From: Rhinopithecus roxellana | Taxonomy: Eukaryota; Chordata; Mammalia; Primates; Cercopithecidae | Direction of reading: 5' to 3' | NCBI RefSeq assembly: GCF_007565055.1 | Contig: NC_044564.1 | Location: 80,248,563-80,312,562, forward strand | Length of the DNA stretch: 64,000 nucleotides | In this document: piece after piece, positions 23,869 to 34,235 of the stretch | How positions within the stretch are numbered: position 1 is the stretch's first letter | How the letters are laid out: the number at the start of each line of letters is the position of its first letter | The notes under the pieces: model-generated | What the model saw: the letters and a program-made list of their open reading frames with translations, nothing else | What the model was told of the DNA's origin: nothing | The model's database searches: none | Translations under genes and position numbers: made by a program

Positions 23869-25738
23869 AGAGTCTCCAAAATACTAAGAACATTATTCAG
23901 CTAGAGGACAGAGATCCTCCTGGTTAGTCAATCATCCGACCCCTGATTGTGTCTGGCTCATGCTACAGCCTGTTCTCACTATAACTATCTATCTTGTAAG
24001 AGCACTGCCAAAATAAAGTTCTTGAGCACACACACACACACAAAATACTGGAGATGGTACTTGAGAAATGACACATTTATCCTTCCTGCATTTGGCTTCC
24101 ATCAAACAAGAGGTCTTCTGTTTCAATATTCTCCTTAAATATCTTATTCTCGTATGCTCTCAAGGCCAAAATTTTTATCACATTTACTTCAAATGATAAG
24201 GCTAATATGATCAGATATAAATATTTCTCTTTTGTTTCTTTCCTAATCCGTAATTTGGACTCACTTATTTTATTCTCTAGTCTGAGTCATAGCTTGGATA
24301 TCTATTCTTCTCTATTGTTTTTAGAAGGTTTATTGACTATTTTCACGGAACGTTTGTACAAAAGAAGGAGGGAAAACGAAACACTGATATAAGCCATGAA
24401 GACTATATTTTACCATTCTATTATTAGCTTAAAGTATTCCAGGCTCTCTCTTGATCCACTATAACCTGTATATTTTTCTTCCTTACACTTTCATTTTACT
24501 TAAAAAAATTCCCTGTCATAAAACCCACTTTTTTCCCTTTAGCAGAGTCAACTTTTGAGAAACAAAGTTTGTCCTTTGTAATTTTTTATAATAAAGAACA
24601 TAAAGTGAGCACTCATTATATAAATATTAAAACGAACTCACTATAGGAAATAAATAATATAGTCCAAATTCAAACAACTACACGCACTAAAGGCTATGTC
24701 TTAAATGAAAACCTGTTCAATTTTACTGTAAAGTAATTCAAGTCTTGTTTTTTGTAAGTCATTTTAACCGTATTTCATAATTTAACACTCTAGTACCTTT
24801 AGAACGTTGTGATCTAAGAATCACCTCAAATTTTATTTAGCAGTATCACTATATATAAGAAGGGTTATTTTGCTTTGTGGCCAAGAAAACTTCTAAATTA
24901 GCAAAAATCGTGATGCCTCATATTTCTAGGACAAAATCATGCAATATAATAGAAAAATAGGAGTTGCTCAAAAATGTTCTAATTATTTCTGGACTGTGAA
25001 GTTTGATGCCGAATTGTCATTCTATCTGACTTCAAGATTACTGCAAAGGACTATGTAGAATGAAATGTAATGGCAGAAAAAAAACAATGTAGATTGGGTA
25101 CTGGAATGCAGGCTTACACATTTGTCCCATGGTCTTCAGTCCTGATGGCTAGGATTAGAATGAGAATATCCCTTCCTGCTTTTGTGTATGAAGTAGCTCT
25201 CTCCTTGGAGAATGGAGTATCAGACTAAGAAGGCAAGTGATATGACAAAGGACCATGTGGCACTGTAGTTATTATGAGCAATGCAGTCAATAGAGAGTAA
25301 TAAAAATCAACACAAAAGATAATAGAATGAACAAAACTTGGAAAATTGTTGGATAAATCAATAGAAAGGGTGGACTGGGGACGTGAGATTTTAGAACAGT
25401 AAATACTCACTGATTGATTGACAGGTTGGTTTAACATACTTGCCACTTATTTCATTCTCAGTGTTTCTATTTGTGTCTGCCAGCAGTGATCCACAATAGA
25501 AAGCAGTTACCAAGATTACTAACTTGAGAGCTTTATTAATAGTCTCTCTTTCTGTTAGCATAATAAGTAGCCCACTCTACAGTTTCTCAGAAGCTTTTGA
25601 CCAAATTATCCATAGCAACAACCTGTAATTCCAAGGACTTCAAATATTTGTTATGTTTTGTTTTTCACTTAGTAAATTCAGGACTTAAATTTACTCTTTA
25701 CACAATAAAAATAGTTTTGAGATCCGAAGAACATAAAA
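23869..25738. other. Long unassigned stretch
   Basis: No repeat family recognised apart from a short (CA)n at 24027-24042. Open frames are short and unsupported. Confidence 0.4.
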
Positions 25739-25789
25739 TCTTAATGGAAGATTAGTTTCTGCCAAGACCTTTGCAACCTAATAGTTTTA

Positions 25790-26110
25790 ACTATTGGCAC
25801 TGAACATAGACATATGTCATAACACCTGGAGACAGAGATTCTCAGGATTCTGGCAGGAAACAGACGGGACAGTCTGTTTGAGAGAGAAGAATAAGGAAGA
25901 GTATTTATAAAAGTGTGGCAGAGTATAGAGAAATGAATAAGAGATAAGGCAGTACTGCATGGCAGCAAGAGGAGGAAGTCCTTACCACTGCAAAGCCTGA
26001 TGGGGCAAGGGTAAGGAACGGTTCCTGGACCCTTGAAAGCGTAGTTCTGTGGAGAGAGCCATGTGATAAGAACCGTAGCCTTCAATAAAGAAAAAGAGCC
26101 ACCCTTCGAA
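25790..26110. repeat. Possible unclassified interspersed repeat
   Basis: The ttctggcaggaaacagacgg, gaagagtatttataaaagtg, gatggggcaagggtaaggaa and gagccatgtgataag blocks recall a mid-repetitive mammalian element that I cannot name. The minus-strand open frame at 25741-26085 falls in it. Confidence 0.4.
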
Positions 26111-26146
26111 GACCTAACAGAGTGAACTGGGGTTCAAATACTTCAA

Positions 26147-26736
26147 TGTGATGGTTACTTATAAGTATCAACTTGACTGTATTAAGGAATACCAAGATAA
26201 CTGGTAAAGCATTATATCCAGATGTGCCTATGGGGTGTTACCAAAGGAGGTTGGTTTATGAGTTGGTGGACTGAGTGGAAAAGGTCCACTTTCCACTCAG
26301 TCCAGTCACTATCCCGGGCTGGGGCCTAGATAAGACAAAAAGGCAGAGGAAAGGCAAACACTTTTCTTACTTTGTCCCAGAGCTGGGACACTGTTCTTCT
26401 TCTGCCTTTGTACATCGTAACTCTAGACTCTTCAGCCTTTGGACCCTAGAACTTATACCAGCAGCCTCCCAACTCACCACATTCTTGGGTCTTCAGCATC
26501 TGACTGAGAGTTATATCTTGGGCTTCCCTGGTCCTGAGGCTGTCACATTTGGCCGCAGACATGTTACTGGCATCCCAGGGTCTCCAGCTTGCAGACAGCC
26601 TGTTGTGGAACTTCTCAGCCTCCAAAATCACATGAGCCAATTTTCCTAATAAATCCCTTCTTACACACACACAAACACACACACACACGTGCAAACAGAT
26701 CACTTCTATCTTTCTGGAAAACCCTGACCAATGTAT
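26147..26736 (+). mobile_element. ERVL-type LTR (MLT2-like), copy 1
   Basis: It starts tgtgatggttacttataagt, then has atcaacttgactg, ccagatgtgcc, gataagacaaaaaggcagag, agagctgggacactgttctt, gggtctccagcttgcag and agcctccaaaatcacatgag, and ends ggaaaaccctgaccaatg. This is the order I remember for MLT2-type LTRs. It contains a perfect hairpin (26267-26304) and a (CA)n at 26663-26688. The open frames at 26275-26649 and 26446-26775 are LTR artefacts. Confidence 0.75.
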
Positions 26737-27269
26737 CTCTTCTCCCCCTTTCTCATCTCTTGATGCCATCTCCATTTTTTAAACTCAGGAAGCCAAAGGA
26801 CAAGGGACCTACATACATCAGACTTCTTGAGACCATAGAAAGATAGAGAACAATGGAGAGAGGTTCTGAAGGACAAACAACATATATTTGGCACAGAAGG
26901 CCCTACCATAATTTTCCAGTGTAGCACAAAAAAATTCTGCCAGGTGTATTTTTCATATCATTTTTAACAGTTTAAATTTTTACTGTTAACACCATACACC
27001 CAACTACCTACCCCTCTTCTAAATGTATTTCAAACAAAGAAAACGACTTTTTTTCATACAGTAATTATCAGACAAGTGACTTAAGAATATAGGAAAACTT
27101 ATCAGGTTGAAACATTGGCTTTGGTTCCAGTAATCTAGTCTTCTCCTTTCCTTGTCACATCAAAGGCCTAGGGCTTTCATGATGGTTCCCTTTCTGATTA
27201 TATTGATTTCTGTGGCTATTGAAAAAAAAAATATATCATCCAGCTAGTCCTCTTCTGTCCCAAACCAGC
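26737..27269. other. Spacer between two similar LTRs
   Basis: About 530 bp with no recognisable retroviral internal sequence. The open frames at 26589-26927 are unsupported. Confidence 0.4.
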
Positions 27270-27764
27270 TGGGATGGTGAATTTTATGGGTCGATTTGAG
27301 TGAGCTAAAGGATGCCCAGATAGCTAATAAAACATTATTTCCATGTGTGTCTGAGAGGGTTTTTCTGGAAGAGATTTGCATTTAAATCAGTAGATCTAGT
27401 AAAGAAGATCCACTATCTAATTTGTTGAGGATACAAATAGAATAGAAAGGTACAGGAAGGATAAATTTTCCTTCTGTCTTCTTGAGCTGCGACATCCATC
27501 TTCTTCAGGCCTCATACATCAGAGCTCCTGATTCTTGGGTATTCAGGTTGTGGGGCTTAGATATGTGGTTCCACTGGTTCTCATGTCTTCAGCCTCAGAC
27601 TGAATTATACCACCAGCTTTCTTGGTTCGTCAGCTTGCAGAATGTATATCGTGGGACTTTTAGGCTTCCATGATCACATTGGCCAATTTCTAGCACAAAT
27701 TTTCTTTTGCATATCTACATATATCCCATTTGTTCTATTTCTCTGGAGAACACTGACTAATGCA
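27270..27764 (+). mobile_element. ERVL-type LTR (MLT2-like), copy 2
   Basis: The block order parallels copy 1: gggatggtgaattttatggg, ggatgcccagatagct, gaagagatttgcatttaaat, cttgagctgcgacatccatc, gtcagcttgcagaatg, ttccatgatcacattggcca, and the end ctctggagaacactgactaa. Its sequence differs enough from copy 1 to suggest another subfamily. Confidence 0.75.
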
Positions 27765-27913
27765 TCAGCTATTGGCAAGTAGTGATGAGGACTTAAGTTT
27801 ACAAATCTTCACTACTGCCATTGAAGGTCATCAAGGGCTAATGCCTTTGTCTTAAATCTCAGAAAGCCAGCTGTGGAAGATAGTTCTGATGTTTAAGAAA
27901 GGAAGAAGAGAAT

Positions 27914-27960
27914 ATATGCATATATATATAAAATGAAATATATATATATATATATATATT
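27914..27960. repeat. (TA)n low-complexity tract
   Basis: Two TA runs separated by aaaatgaa, probably variable in length. Confidence 0.9.
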
Positions 27961-27984
27961 GAAAATGTCCAGTAAGCAAGGATC

Positions 27985-28077
27985 CTCTGGCAGTCATTAG
28001 TGCTGTTCATCAAATATTTATGGTTCTCTTGGGCATATTATGTGACTGTGTTCCCCTGCACACTGAGGTTTGGTATG
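27985..28077 (+). mobile_element. MLT1-like LTR, left part (split)
   Basis: The ggcagtcattagtgctgttc and ttatgtgactgtg blocks, together with the clear LTR end after the insertion (28468-28728), suggest one older LTR. The left edge is uncertain. Confidence 0.5.
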
Positions 28078-28467
28078 ACCATGTGATATGGTTTGGTTCT
28101 GTGTCCCCATCCAAAATTCATGTTGGTTTGTAATTCCCAGTGTTGGAGGAGGGGGCTTGGTAGGAGGTGACTGACTCATAGGGGCAGATTTCCTCCTTGC
28201 TATTCTTGTGGTAGAGTTCTCATGAGATCTGGTTGTTTTAAAGCGTGTGGCACCTTCCCCTTCACTCTCTCATCCTCCTGCTCCAGTCACATAGGACGTG
28301 CTGGCTTCCCCTTTGCCTACTGCCATGATTGTAAGTTTCCTGAGGCCTCCCCAGACATGGTGCACAGCCTGCAGTACGATGAGCCAAACAAACCTCTTGC
28401 CTTCATAAATTAGTCAGTCTCACGTAGTTTTATATACAGCAGTTTGAAAATGGATTAATATACCATG
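28078..28467 (+). mobile_element. THE1/MST-type MaLR solo LTR with 5-bp duplication
   Basis: The LTR runs from tgatatggtttggttctgtg (28084) to gaaaatggattaatata (28462). It includes gttctcatgagatctgg, gccatgattgtaagtttcct and agccaaacaaacctcttgcc. Flanking ccatg at 28079-28083 and 28463-28467 is the expected 5-bp target duplication. It has no internal region, so it is a solo LTR nested in an older one. Confidence 0.92.
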
Positions 28468-28728
28468 AAACTAGCTTGGTTCAGTGATATGTGTTACTCT
28501 GTGAGGAAACTGTAAGGTCTGTTGTATGATTCATGTTGCCATCACCCTCTCTCTGCCATGGGGCTAAGCAATGTTCTAGATAGTGGCTTCTCTGAAACTC
28601 TAAATCCTGAATTGAGTATAACTTGATGTGTACATGCCAGTAGCAAACTAAATTTGGGCTGTTGTTAGACTCTGAAATTTGGTGTTATTTTTCACCCTGG
28701 CATAACAGAGCCCATCCTGACTGATAAA
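28468..28728 (+). mobile_element. MLT1-like LTR, right part
   Basis: The gttctagatagtggcttctc and ctggcataacagagcccatc blocks and the terminal ctgactgata resemble the end of a MLT1-type LTR. Confidence 0.6.
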
Positions 28729-29592
28729 ATCCTTAAGGGAATAACTTAATACCATCAATGTCTTGTTTTTACACAGCAACATTTTGTTTTCCTCAAAACC
28801 CTGATTTTTATTATTTTGTTTTTAAAGAGTAAAATTATACTCAGGAGTAATTGCATTTTGTGAATTGAAGCATCTGCAATTTAGGATACTGAAAAAATTT
28901 CTGGAATACTAAGTGTGGATACATAAGAGATTTTTTAAAAAATTTCATAAGTCAAATGTATTCAAAAAGGTGTGAATACTGAAGTTACATAAAGTTACAG
29001 GTATACTTTTAATGGAAGACACAGGTCATTTATAGAATGTTCGCTTCTGGAAAAATGTCTTTTAGCACTTCAGAAGAATTTGGAAATAGTCCCCCTTTGG
29101 AAAAGCAAAGCCATCAATTATGAGGTCAGAAAATTACCTCTGATATTAACATACCATTGGTCTCATGAATTCTTCCTGTATTTTTGGCTTCTTAAACCTT
29201 CCAGAGCTTAAGTTTAGTCATGCCTTTTAGAAATACCATAGGGTAAAAAAAAAAAAAATACACAAAAGCTCTGAAAATAACAAAAGTAATTTACCTTTGG
29301 ATTTAATAACTAAAGGAATATAAATATCTCACATAATGCTTTTCTGTTTCAAGTATGACTGCTCTATGAAGTAGGATAAAAAAAAAACAGGGATCACATT
29401 AGAACAAAATTAATCAGCTGAAACATAGTACATATGCCTCAATGATTAACAAGAATATTTTATTTCTATCAGTTATGCAAATGAGAGCAAAGCATTTTAA
29501 AGTTTTCCCAGTTCACATACTTATTCAGAATATATAAAACAATTTGAATGAAAATGACCTAAAGGCATATCTGTAAAAGTGTGTATACAAGC
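28729..29592. other. Unassigned AT-rich sequence
   Basis: Nothing recognised apart from a short A tract at 29247-29260. Confidence 0.4.
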
Positions 29593-29593
29593 T

Positions 29594-29854
29594 GCTGTGG
29601 TTTGAATGTTTTCCCGAAAAAGCATGTGTTGGAAACTTAATCCCAAATGTAACAGTTTTGAGGGGTGGGGCATAAAGAGAGGTATTTATATCAAGAGAAC
29701 TCCACCTTCATGAATTGATTCTTGAGACTTCCAGTTCAATTTCTTGCTGTCTCACAGTTTTTTCTACCTTCCTGGGATCATGCAGCCAAACGCCTTCACC
29801 GGTTGCTGAGGTACCTTGATACTGGACTTCCCAGCCTCCAGAATTGTGAGAAAT
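29594..29854 (+). mobile_element. MaLR LTR, left part (split by Alu)
   Basis: The gctgtggtttgaatgttttc, gtgttggaaacttaatccca, ctccaccttcatgaattga and ggacttcccagcctccagaa blocks are a MaLR LTR body in sense orientation. It resumes after the Alu. Confidence 0.8.
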
Positions 29855-30150
29855 AAATTTCACAAAATGGGCCGGGCGCGGTGGCTCAAGCCTGTAATCC
29901 CAGCACTTTGGGAGGCCGAGACGGGCGGATCACGAGGTCAGGAGATCGAGACCATCCTGGCTAACACTGTGAAACCCCGTCTCTACTAAAAAATACAAAA
30001 AACTAGCCGGGCGAGGTGGCGGACGCCTGTAGTCCCAGCTACTGGGAGGCTGAGGCAGGAGAATGGCGTAAACCCGGCAGGCGGAGCTTGCAGTGAGCTG
30101 AGATCCGGCCACTGCACTCCAGCCCGGGCGACAGAGCGAGACTCCGTCTC

Positions 30151-30185
<35 letters not shown>

Positions 30186-30191
30186 AAAATG
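29855..30191 (+). mobile_element. Young AluY, Old World monkey lineage
   Basis: A full-length sense Alu at 29870-30176, very close to the monkey AluY form, with an uninterrupted A run of up to 29 bases (30151-30179). A perfect 15-bp duplication, aaatttcacaaaatg, lies at 29855-29869 and 30177-30191. The tail and duplication suggest a recent insertion. Confidence 0.96.
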
Positions 30192-30218
30192 ACCTTAGTC
30201 ACAAGTATAGCAGCATAA
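30192..30218 (+). mobile_element. MaLR LTR, right end
   Basis: The few bases after the Alu (accttagtcacaagtatagc then agcat) correspond to the terminal part of the LTR seen at 29594-29854. Confidence 0.6.
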
Positions 30219-30350
30219 ATTCATTGGAGGGTTTGTTTGTTTTTTGGTGCATTAGCCCATTCTCTCTTCAGGAAGTTTATATATTAAACAAACTTTCAGT
30301 TAAATACAGAAGCTCTTTGTGTAACGAGAAGTGTGAAATCTACCACTTTG

Positions 30351-30432
30351 TTTGTCTTTGATAGATTTTAGCCCATACTTCATGTTATTTCTTTGTCTTT
30401 GATGGATTTTAGCCCATAATTCATGTTATTTG
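30351..30432. repeat. 41-bp tandem duplication
   Basis: Units 30351-30391 and 30392-30432 both start tttgtctttgat and contain ggattttagcccata or the close form agattttagcccata. They differ at only a few positions. Confidence 0.93.
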
Positions 30433-30602
30433 TTCTCAAACTTCAGTGAATATAGGAATTAACTTAGGCACTTATTGAAAAAGCAGATTCCTAGGGAATG
30501 TGACTCCAGATAATTTGATTGGGTGGCCAGGGTCAGACATCCCAGGTTTTTCTCATACCAGTTGTCTAGGCAATACACATTGAGAAAACTGCCCAAGAAA
30601 GG
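30430..30602 (+). mobile_element. MER5A-like hAT DNA transposon
   Basis: The gttctcaaacttcagtgaat start, the gcagattcctagg core and the complementary cattgagaaaactg end match the MER5A/B layout with its inverted termini. Strand assignment is weak because of the palindromic structure. Confidence 0.65.
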
Positions 30603-32240
30603 AATTTTGACATCTTATAAGGGCATTGATTTTCTTCTTTTTCATCATGCATTTATAGTTACCATGCTTTTCATAAATATCTACTTCTCTTAATAACAAA
30701 GAAGAAAATAACATATTATCCTATTGATTTGTTTTCCTTGATGAATAGTAAATTATTCTTCCTTGTATTATTCAAGTCCTCTATTATTTGAGATTTATTG
30801 CAAACAAATAACTCTCTAGAAGTCTCTGTGGCTGTAAAAATTATATTTTGATAACTTATTGTGTTTAAGATTGTTAGTTGTCTCTGACTTCACTGAACTA
30901 AGATACTCCCTAACTTCACCCACTGTTTTCTATTATAAATGCTCTTGAAAATTTACATTGATTGGATCTTTTTATTATTATATTTTAGAAAGCTTTTCTG
31001 CCTTGGGCAATGCCTTGGCAATGTATCTTTTTCTATTTGATTTGTTTGAATTTTAATATTTTCCCTGGGATCTCAGAGGTATTTCTTAAATTTCCTGAAC
31101 ATAATAAAAACATTGTTCAGTTTTGCAAATTATTAAAAAAAAGTTTCCTAATTGTCAGCTGGTCAGCTTACTTTGCATTTTTGTTTATTTCTTCTTTAAG
31201 GACATAAAAAAGACATAGTAGAAAAATAAGAAACTAGTTAGCTAAATAATAAGTAAATGAATGACCAACCCAAATCCTACCACTAAGACATAACCACTGT
31301 TAAGTTTTTGGTTTGTATACTTCTTTTATTGTTTATGCTAAGAGTATATCATACTTTTTAACAATAAATAATGGATTAATGATTCCACATTATATACATA
31401 TATTAAAACATCACACTGTACCATGTAAATGTGCTATAATTTGTTAAAGAATAATAAAATATTTTAAAATGTACTAATGTGCCATATTTGTTTTATGAAC
31501 TTTTTAAATTTCCTTCTTCAATACTTAACAACTATTTTTGTTATTCTCTCTATTTTTAGGGCCACAGCTACATAAACTTCCCTTAAATGCATTCATTTAC
31601 TTTCTTGTTTTTAAACATGGACTCTCTTTGAAACAGCAATCAAGAGTTTACATTCAGGAGAGCCAAAGGCTTCTGCTAGGTAATTAGGCTCCTTTACATC
31701 TTCTCTTACAGTGTTGAAAACCATCAGTGGTATAAGCATTCCTGTGACAGCTATATATATATTCTTACAAACTCATGGCCATTCATTAGTTGAAATCACA
31801 ATTCTATGGTTATGAAGGCACATGAAGCTTTTGTTAGTAAATTTGCTTCAATTATAAAGGATCAAATCCTTGCTTTGGTGGAATTTCATTACATAGTATG
31901 TATTTTCAGTGTACTCAATATTAAAATTATTAGCTCCAATGTTGTTTTATTTTTATTTTTTCACAAACTGAGGACTCTTACAAATGAGGTTGTAACATAT
32001 ATGGATGGATAAGCTTTAAAATAAGGAGTACCTCAGTTATAATTTTACATAGACCATGGCATGTGCATGAGTGGAAGAGGAAAAATGATGTGTTGATAAG
32101 TCAAATAGACAAGAGGCATATATATGAGAAAGAAGGGACAAAATGAGGTAAGAGGAAAAAGGAAGATATGCTTTCATACCAACTGTCTCACTTCATCTAT
32201 CAGGTGCCTATTGCTGTGCTTGTTAAAGGTTCTGACTGGG
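30603..32240. other. Long unassigned AT-rich stretch
   Basis: No repeat family or exon recognised. The open frames at 31010-31207 and 31806-32012 lack support. Confidence 0.4.
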
Positions 32241-32244
32241 TAAG

Positions 32245-32353
32245 TACATTAGGGTAACAATAACAATAATAAAAGCTAACGTTCCTCCCATATTCACTAT
32301 GTACCTACCAGGCACTGTGCTGATGGCTTGATGGATAACATCATTTAAACTCA
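32245..32353 (-). mobile_element. MIR, antisense, left part (split)
   Basis: The cactatgtacctaccaggca and ctgtgctgatgg blocks and the catcatttaaac end are the first half of a reversed MIR. The rest is at 34128-34235. Confidence 0.85.
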
Positions 32354-34127
32354 TGGTGGCAGAGGCCCATCTGGAGCAACTGTTGTTGGGATGCCAGCTG
32401 CAGGTGGGGAGGAATGGCTGGGGCTGCGCACTCTGTGGAGCTGGCTGAAGCAGGAAACAGGCAGGAGCCCTGACCCCTACCCCTACAGGAGTTCCTCTCT
32501 GCCATGCTCACCCTACTGAGTTGGTGGGGCAGGAGCCCCATGTTCCTGAGTGCAGCTGCCCCATGGTTCTAGACTCAGGCATCCTTGTGCTCTCGGGGGC
32601 CTGGTAACCCCCTACCTCCTCCAGGCTTGACGTGCCTGCTCCTGCTCCCTGGCCTCTCCCCACTCCCAGTGGCTACTCCATTGTGGAGTAAAGTTGTGGC
32701 TGAGCCTGGGTGCTGTCACAATCTGGCCAGGTGTGAGCACTCTTGGGGCAGTGCTGACATGCCAGACCCCACTGCTTTGGTCCCCTCTGGACTTTGGGTG
32801 CCAATGAGTATGGGGAGGCCAGGGAGCTAATGGTGACTCGGTGTGGGCCTGTGGGCGGCCCTCAGCATGGACAGTCTGAGCACCACAAATAGCACATTGA
32901 CAGTGGCAGGAGGCAGACAGGTTATTAGGTGGGAGGGAGTGGTCTCTGGTGGAACCTTACCTTCAAGCCAGGGACAATCTGAAGCCTGGGCCTGGGCTGG
33001 CAGTTCCAGGGGGAGTCCATGACTTGGAGTGAGAACTTATGGTGCTTTTTCCAGTCCCACCCATGACTGCCCATGCATCAATCAGCCAGACTTCCTCCCA
33101 TCTGAGCCCATAAAAACCCCAGACTCAGCCAGACTCAGACTGCCTGTGGATAGAAGCTACCCACTTTGGGTCTCCTGAGAGCTGTTTTGTCACTCAATAA
33201 AGTTCCTCTCTGCCATGCTCACCCTCCTTGTCCATGCCTCCTCATTCTTCCTGGATATGGGACAAGAACTCAGGATCCACCCAAACAGCAGGAAGAAAAG
33301 AAGCTGTAAGATGTTCCTGGCCAGCTCACTGAGCTGCAGATGGTGAAACGCTCTTGGACTGTGGGAGTGAAGAGTGGTGATCCTTCTGGTGGCCCAGTCT
33401 TCAGAGTTCCCCAAGCCAAAGCTGCTGTAACACTATAGCCCTCCTTTTCTCTGCTGGCACTGGTGGTGGCCACCCCATGCAACAGAAGCAGCAGTGAGGC
33501 CAGGCCAGCCCGTGAATTGTGGGCCAGAACAAGGCAGCAGGACTAAAAGAGCTGTAACACAAATGGGCTGAAACATGCCCCCACCTACCCACTCACCATG
33601 CTGCAGGTGACATGAAAGAGAGAAGAGCTGCAGTCCTTCCTGGAGTCCAGACCTCAGGGCTCCCCAAGCCAGGGCTGTGACAGGCTGTAACACCCTCTTT
33701 GGGCTCTGTGGTTTCTGGCATCTCTGGGCTTTCAAACACCACCACATTCCCCTTGTCCAGACACTGGTCCCCACAGTGGAAGTTTCTTGTGGTATGTCTG
33801 GTCCAGCTGGAGCCTTGCATGGAGCTGGCACCTGTGCCAGTGCCTGGTGTTGCCCACCCCACTACAACAGCCAGTATACCTGGCTATGTGCAGTAGTAAG
33901 ACCCCATACTCATTTACTTACATACCCCTTGCCACTCTGCACCTGGCTTGGCCTTAGCAGCTGTGGGATCCAGGCCGGTAGTGCAAGCCAAGTGCAGCCT
34001 GCTGGGCCAAGTGGGCAGAACTGGCCCAGTGAGAGCAACCAAAACTCAATCATAAGGTGCTGCTGTCTACAGAGGTTTCTGGCTGGTGAAGTGACATCCC
34101 AAGGATCCTGTGACAGAGCCACCAAAG
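32354..34127 (+). mobile_element. GC-rich LTR-like retroelement block inserted in a MIR
   Basis: A 1.77-kb GC-rich island in AT-rich DNA that separates the halves of one MIR. It has a TATA-like ataaaa at 33110-33115 and a polyadenylation signal aataaa at 33196-33201, about 85 bp apart, as in the R region of class I endogenous retrovirus LTRs. Repeated gctgtaacac motifs follow in a U5-like part. A 23-bp phrase starting gttcctctctgccatgctca occurs at 32491 and again at 33202. There is no gag, pol or env homology. I favour an ERV1-class LTR with internal duplication; the family is unidentified. Its long open frames (such as 33677-34150 plus and 33433-33831 minus) reflect GC content, not genes. 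Confidence 0.65.
33330..33694 (+). repeat. Internal tandem-like repeats in the LTR block
   Basis: The segment gctgcagatggtgaaacg to ccccaagccaaagctgctgt near 33334-33433 is echoed by gctgcaggtgacatgaaa to ccccaagccagggctgtg near 33602-33694. The gctgtaacac motif falls near 33424, 33551 and 33683. Confidence 0.7.
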
Positions 34128-34235
34128 AACCCTATTATTACCTCACTTAAGTAACTTAGCCAAGGTCACAGAGCTAGTGACGGATAATGCCAGAAGCCAG
34201 GGACCAGAGCCTGTGCTCTTCACCACTCCACATGA
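34128..34235 (-). mobile_element. MIR, antisense, right part
   Basis: The cacttaagtaacttagccaa, ggtcacagagctagtgac, ccagaagccagggaccagag and ctgtgctcttcaccactcca blocks complete the MIR of 32245-32353. Confidence 0.88.

Noticed and set aside
25741..26085. 114-codon open frame on the minus strand
   Set aside because: It lies in a probable unnamed interspersed repeat and has no domain or splice support.
26275..26649. 124-codon open frame
   Set aside because: It lies wholly inside an MLT2-like LTR and follows its block order; LTRs of this type are not translated.
26663..26688. Short spaced CA repeats considered as a repeat array such as CRISPR
   Set aside because: It is a simple (CA)n microsatellite in a primate LTR. 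No array with unique spacers exists anywhere in the window.
32354..34127. The GC-rich block as a CpG-island promoter or processed gene copy
   Set aside because: CpG pairs are scarce despite high GC, and there is no A tail or gene homology. The MIR split and LTR-like signals fit a retroelement better.
33677..34150. 157-codon open frame on the plus strand, with a 132-codon frame at 33433-33831 on the minus strand
   Set aside because: They overlap each other on opposite strands inside the GC-rich LTR-like block, where stop codons are rarer. There is no domain, no splice context and no supported start.
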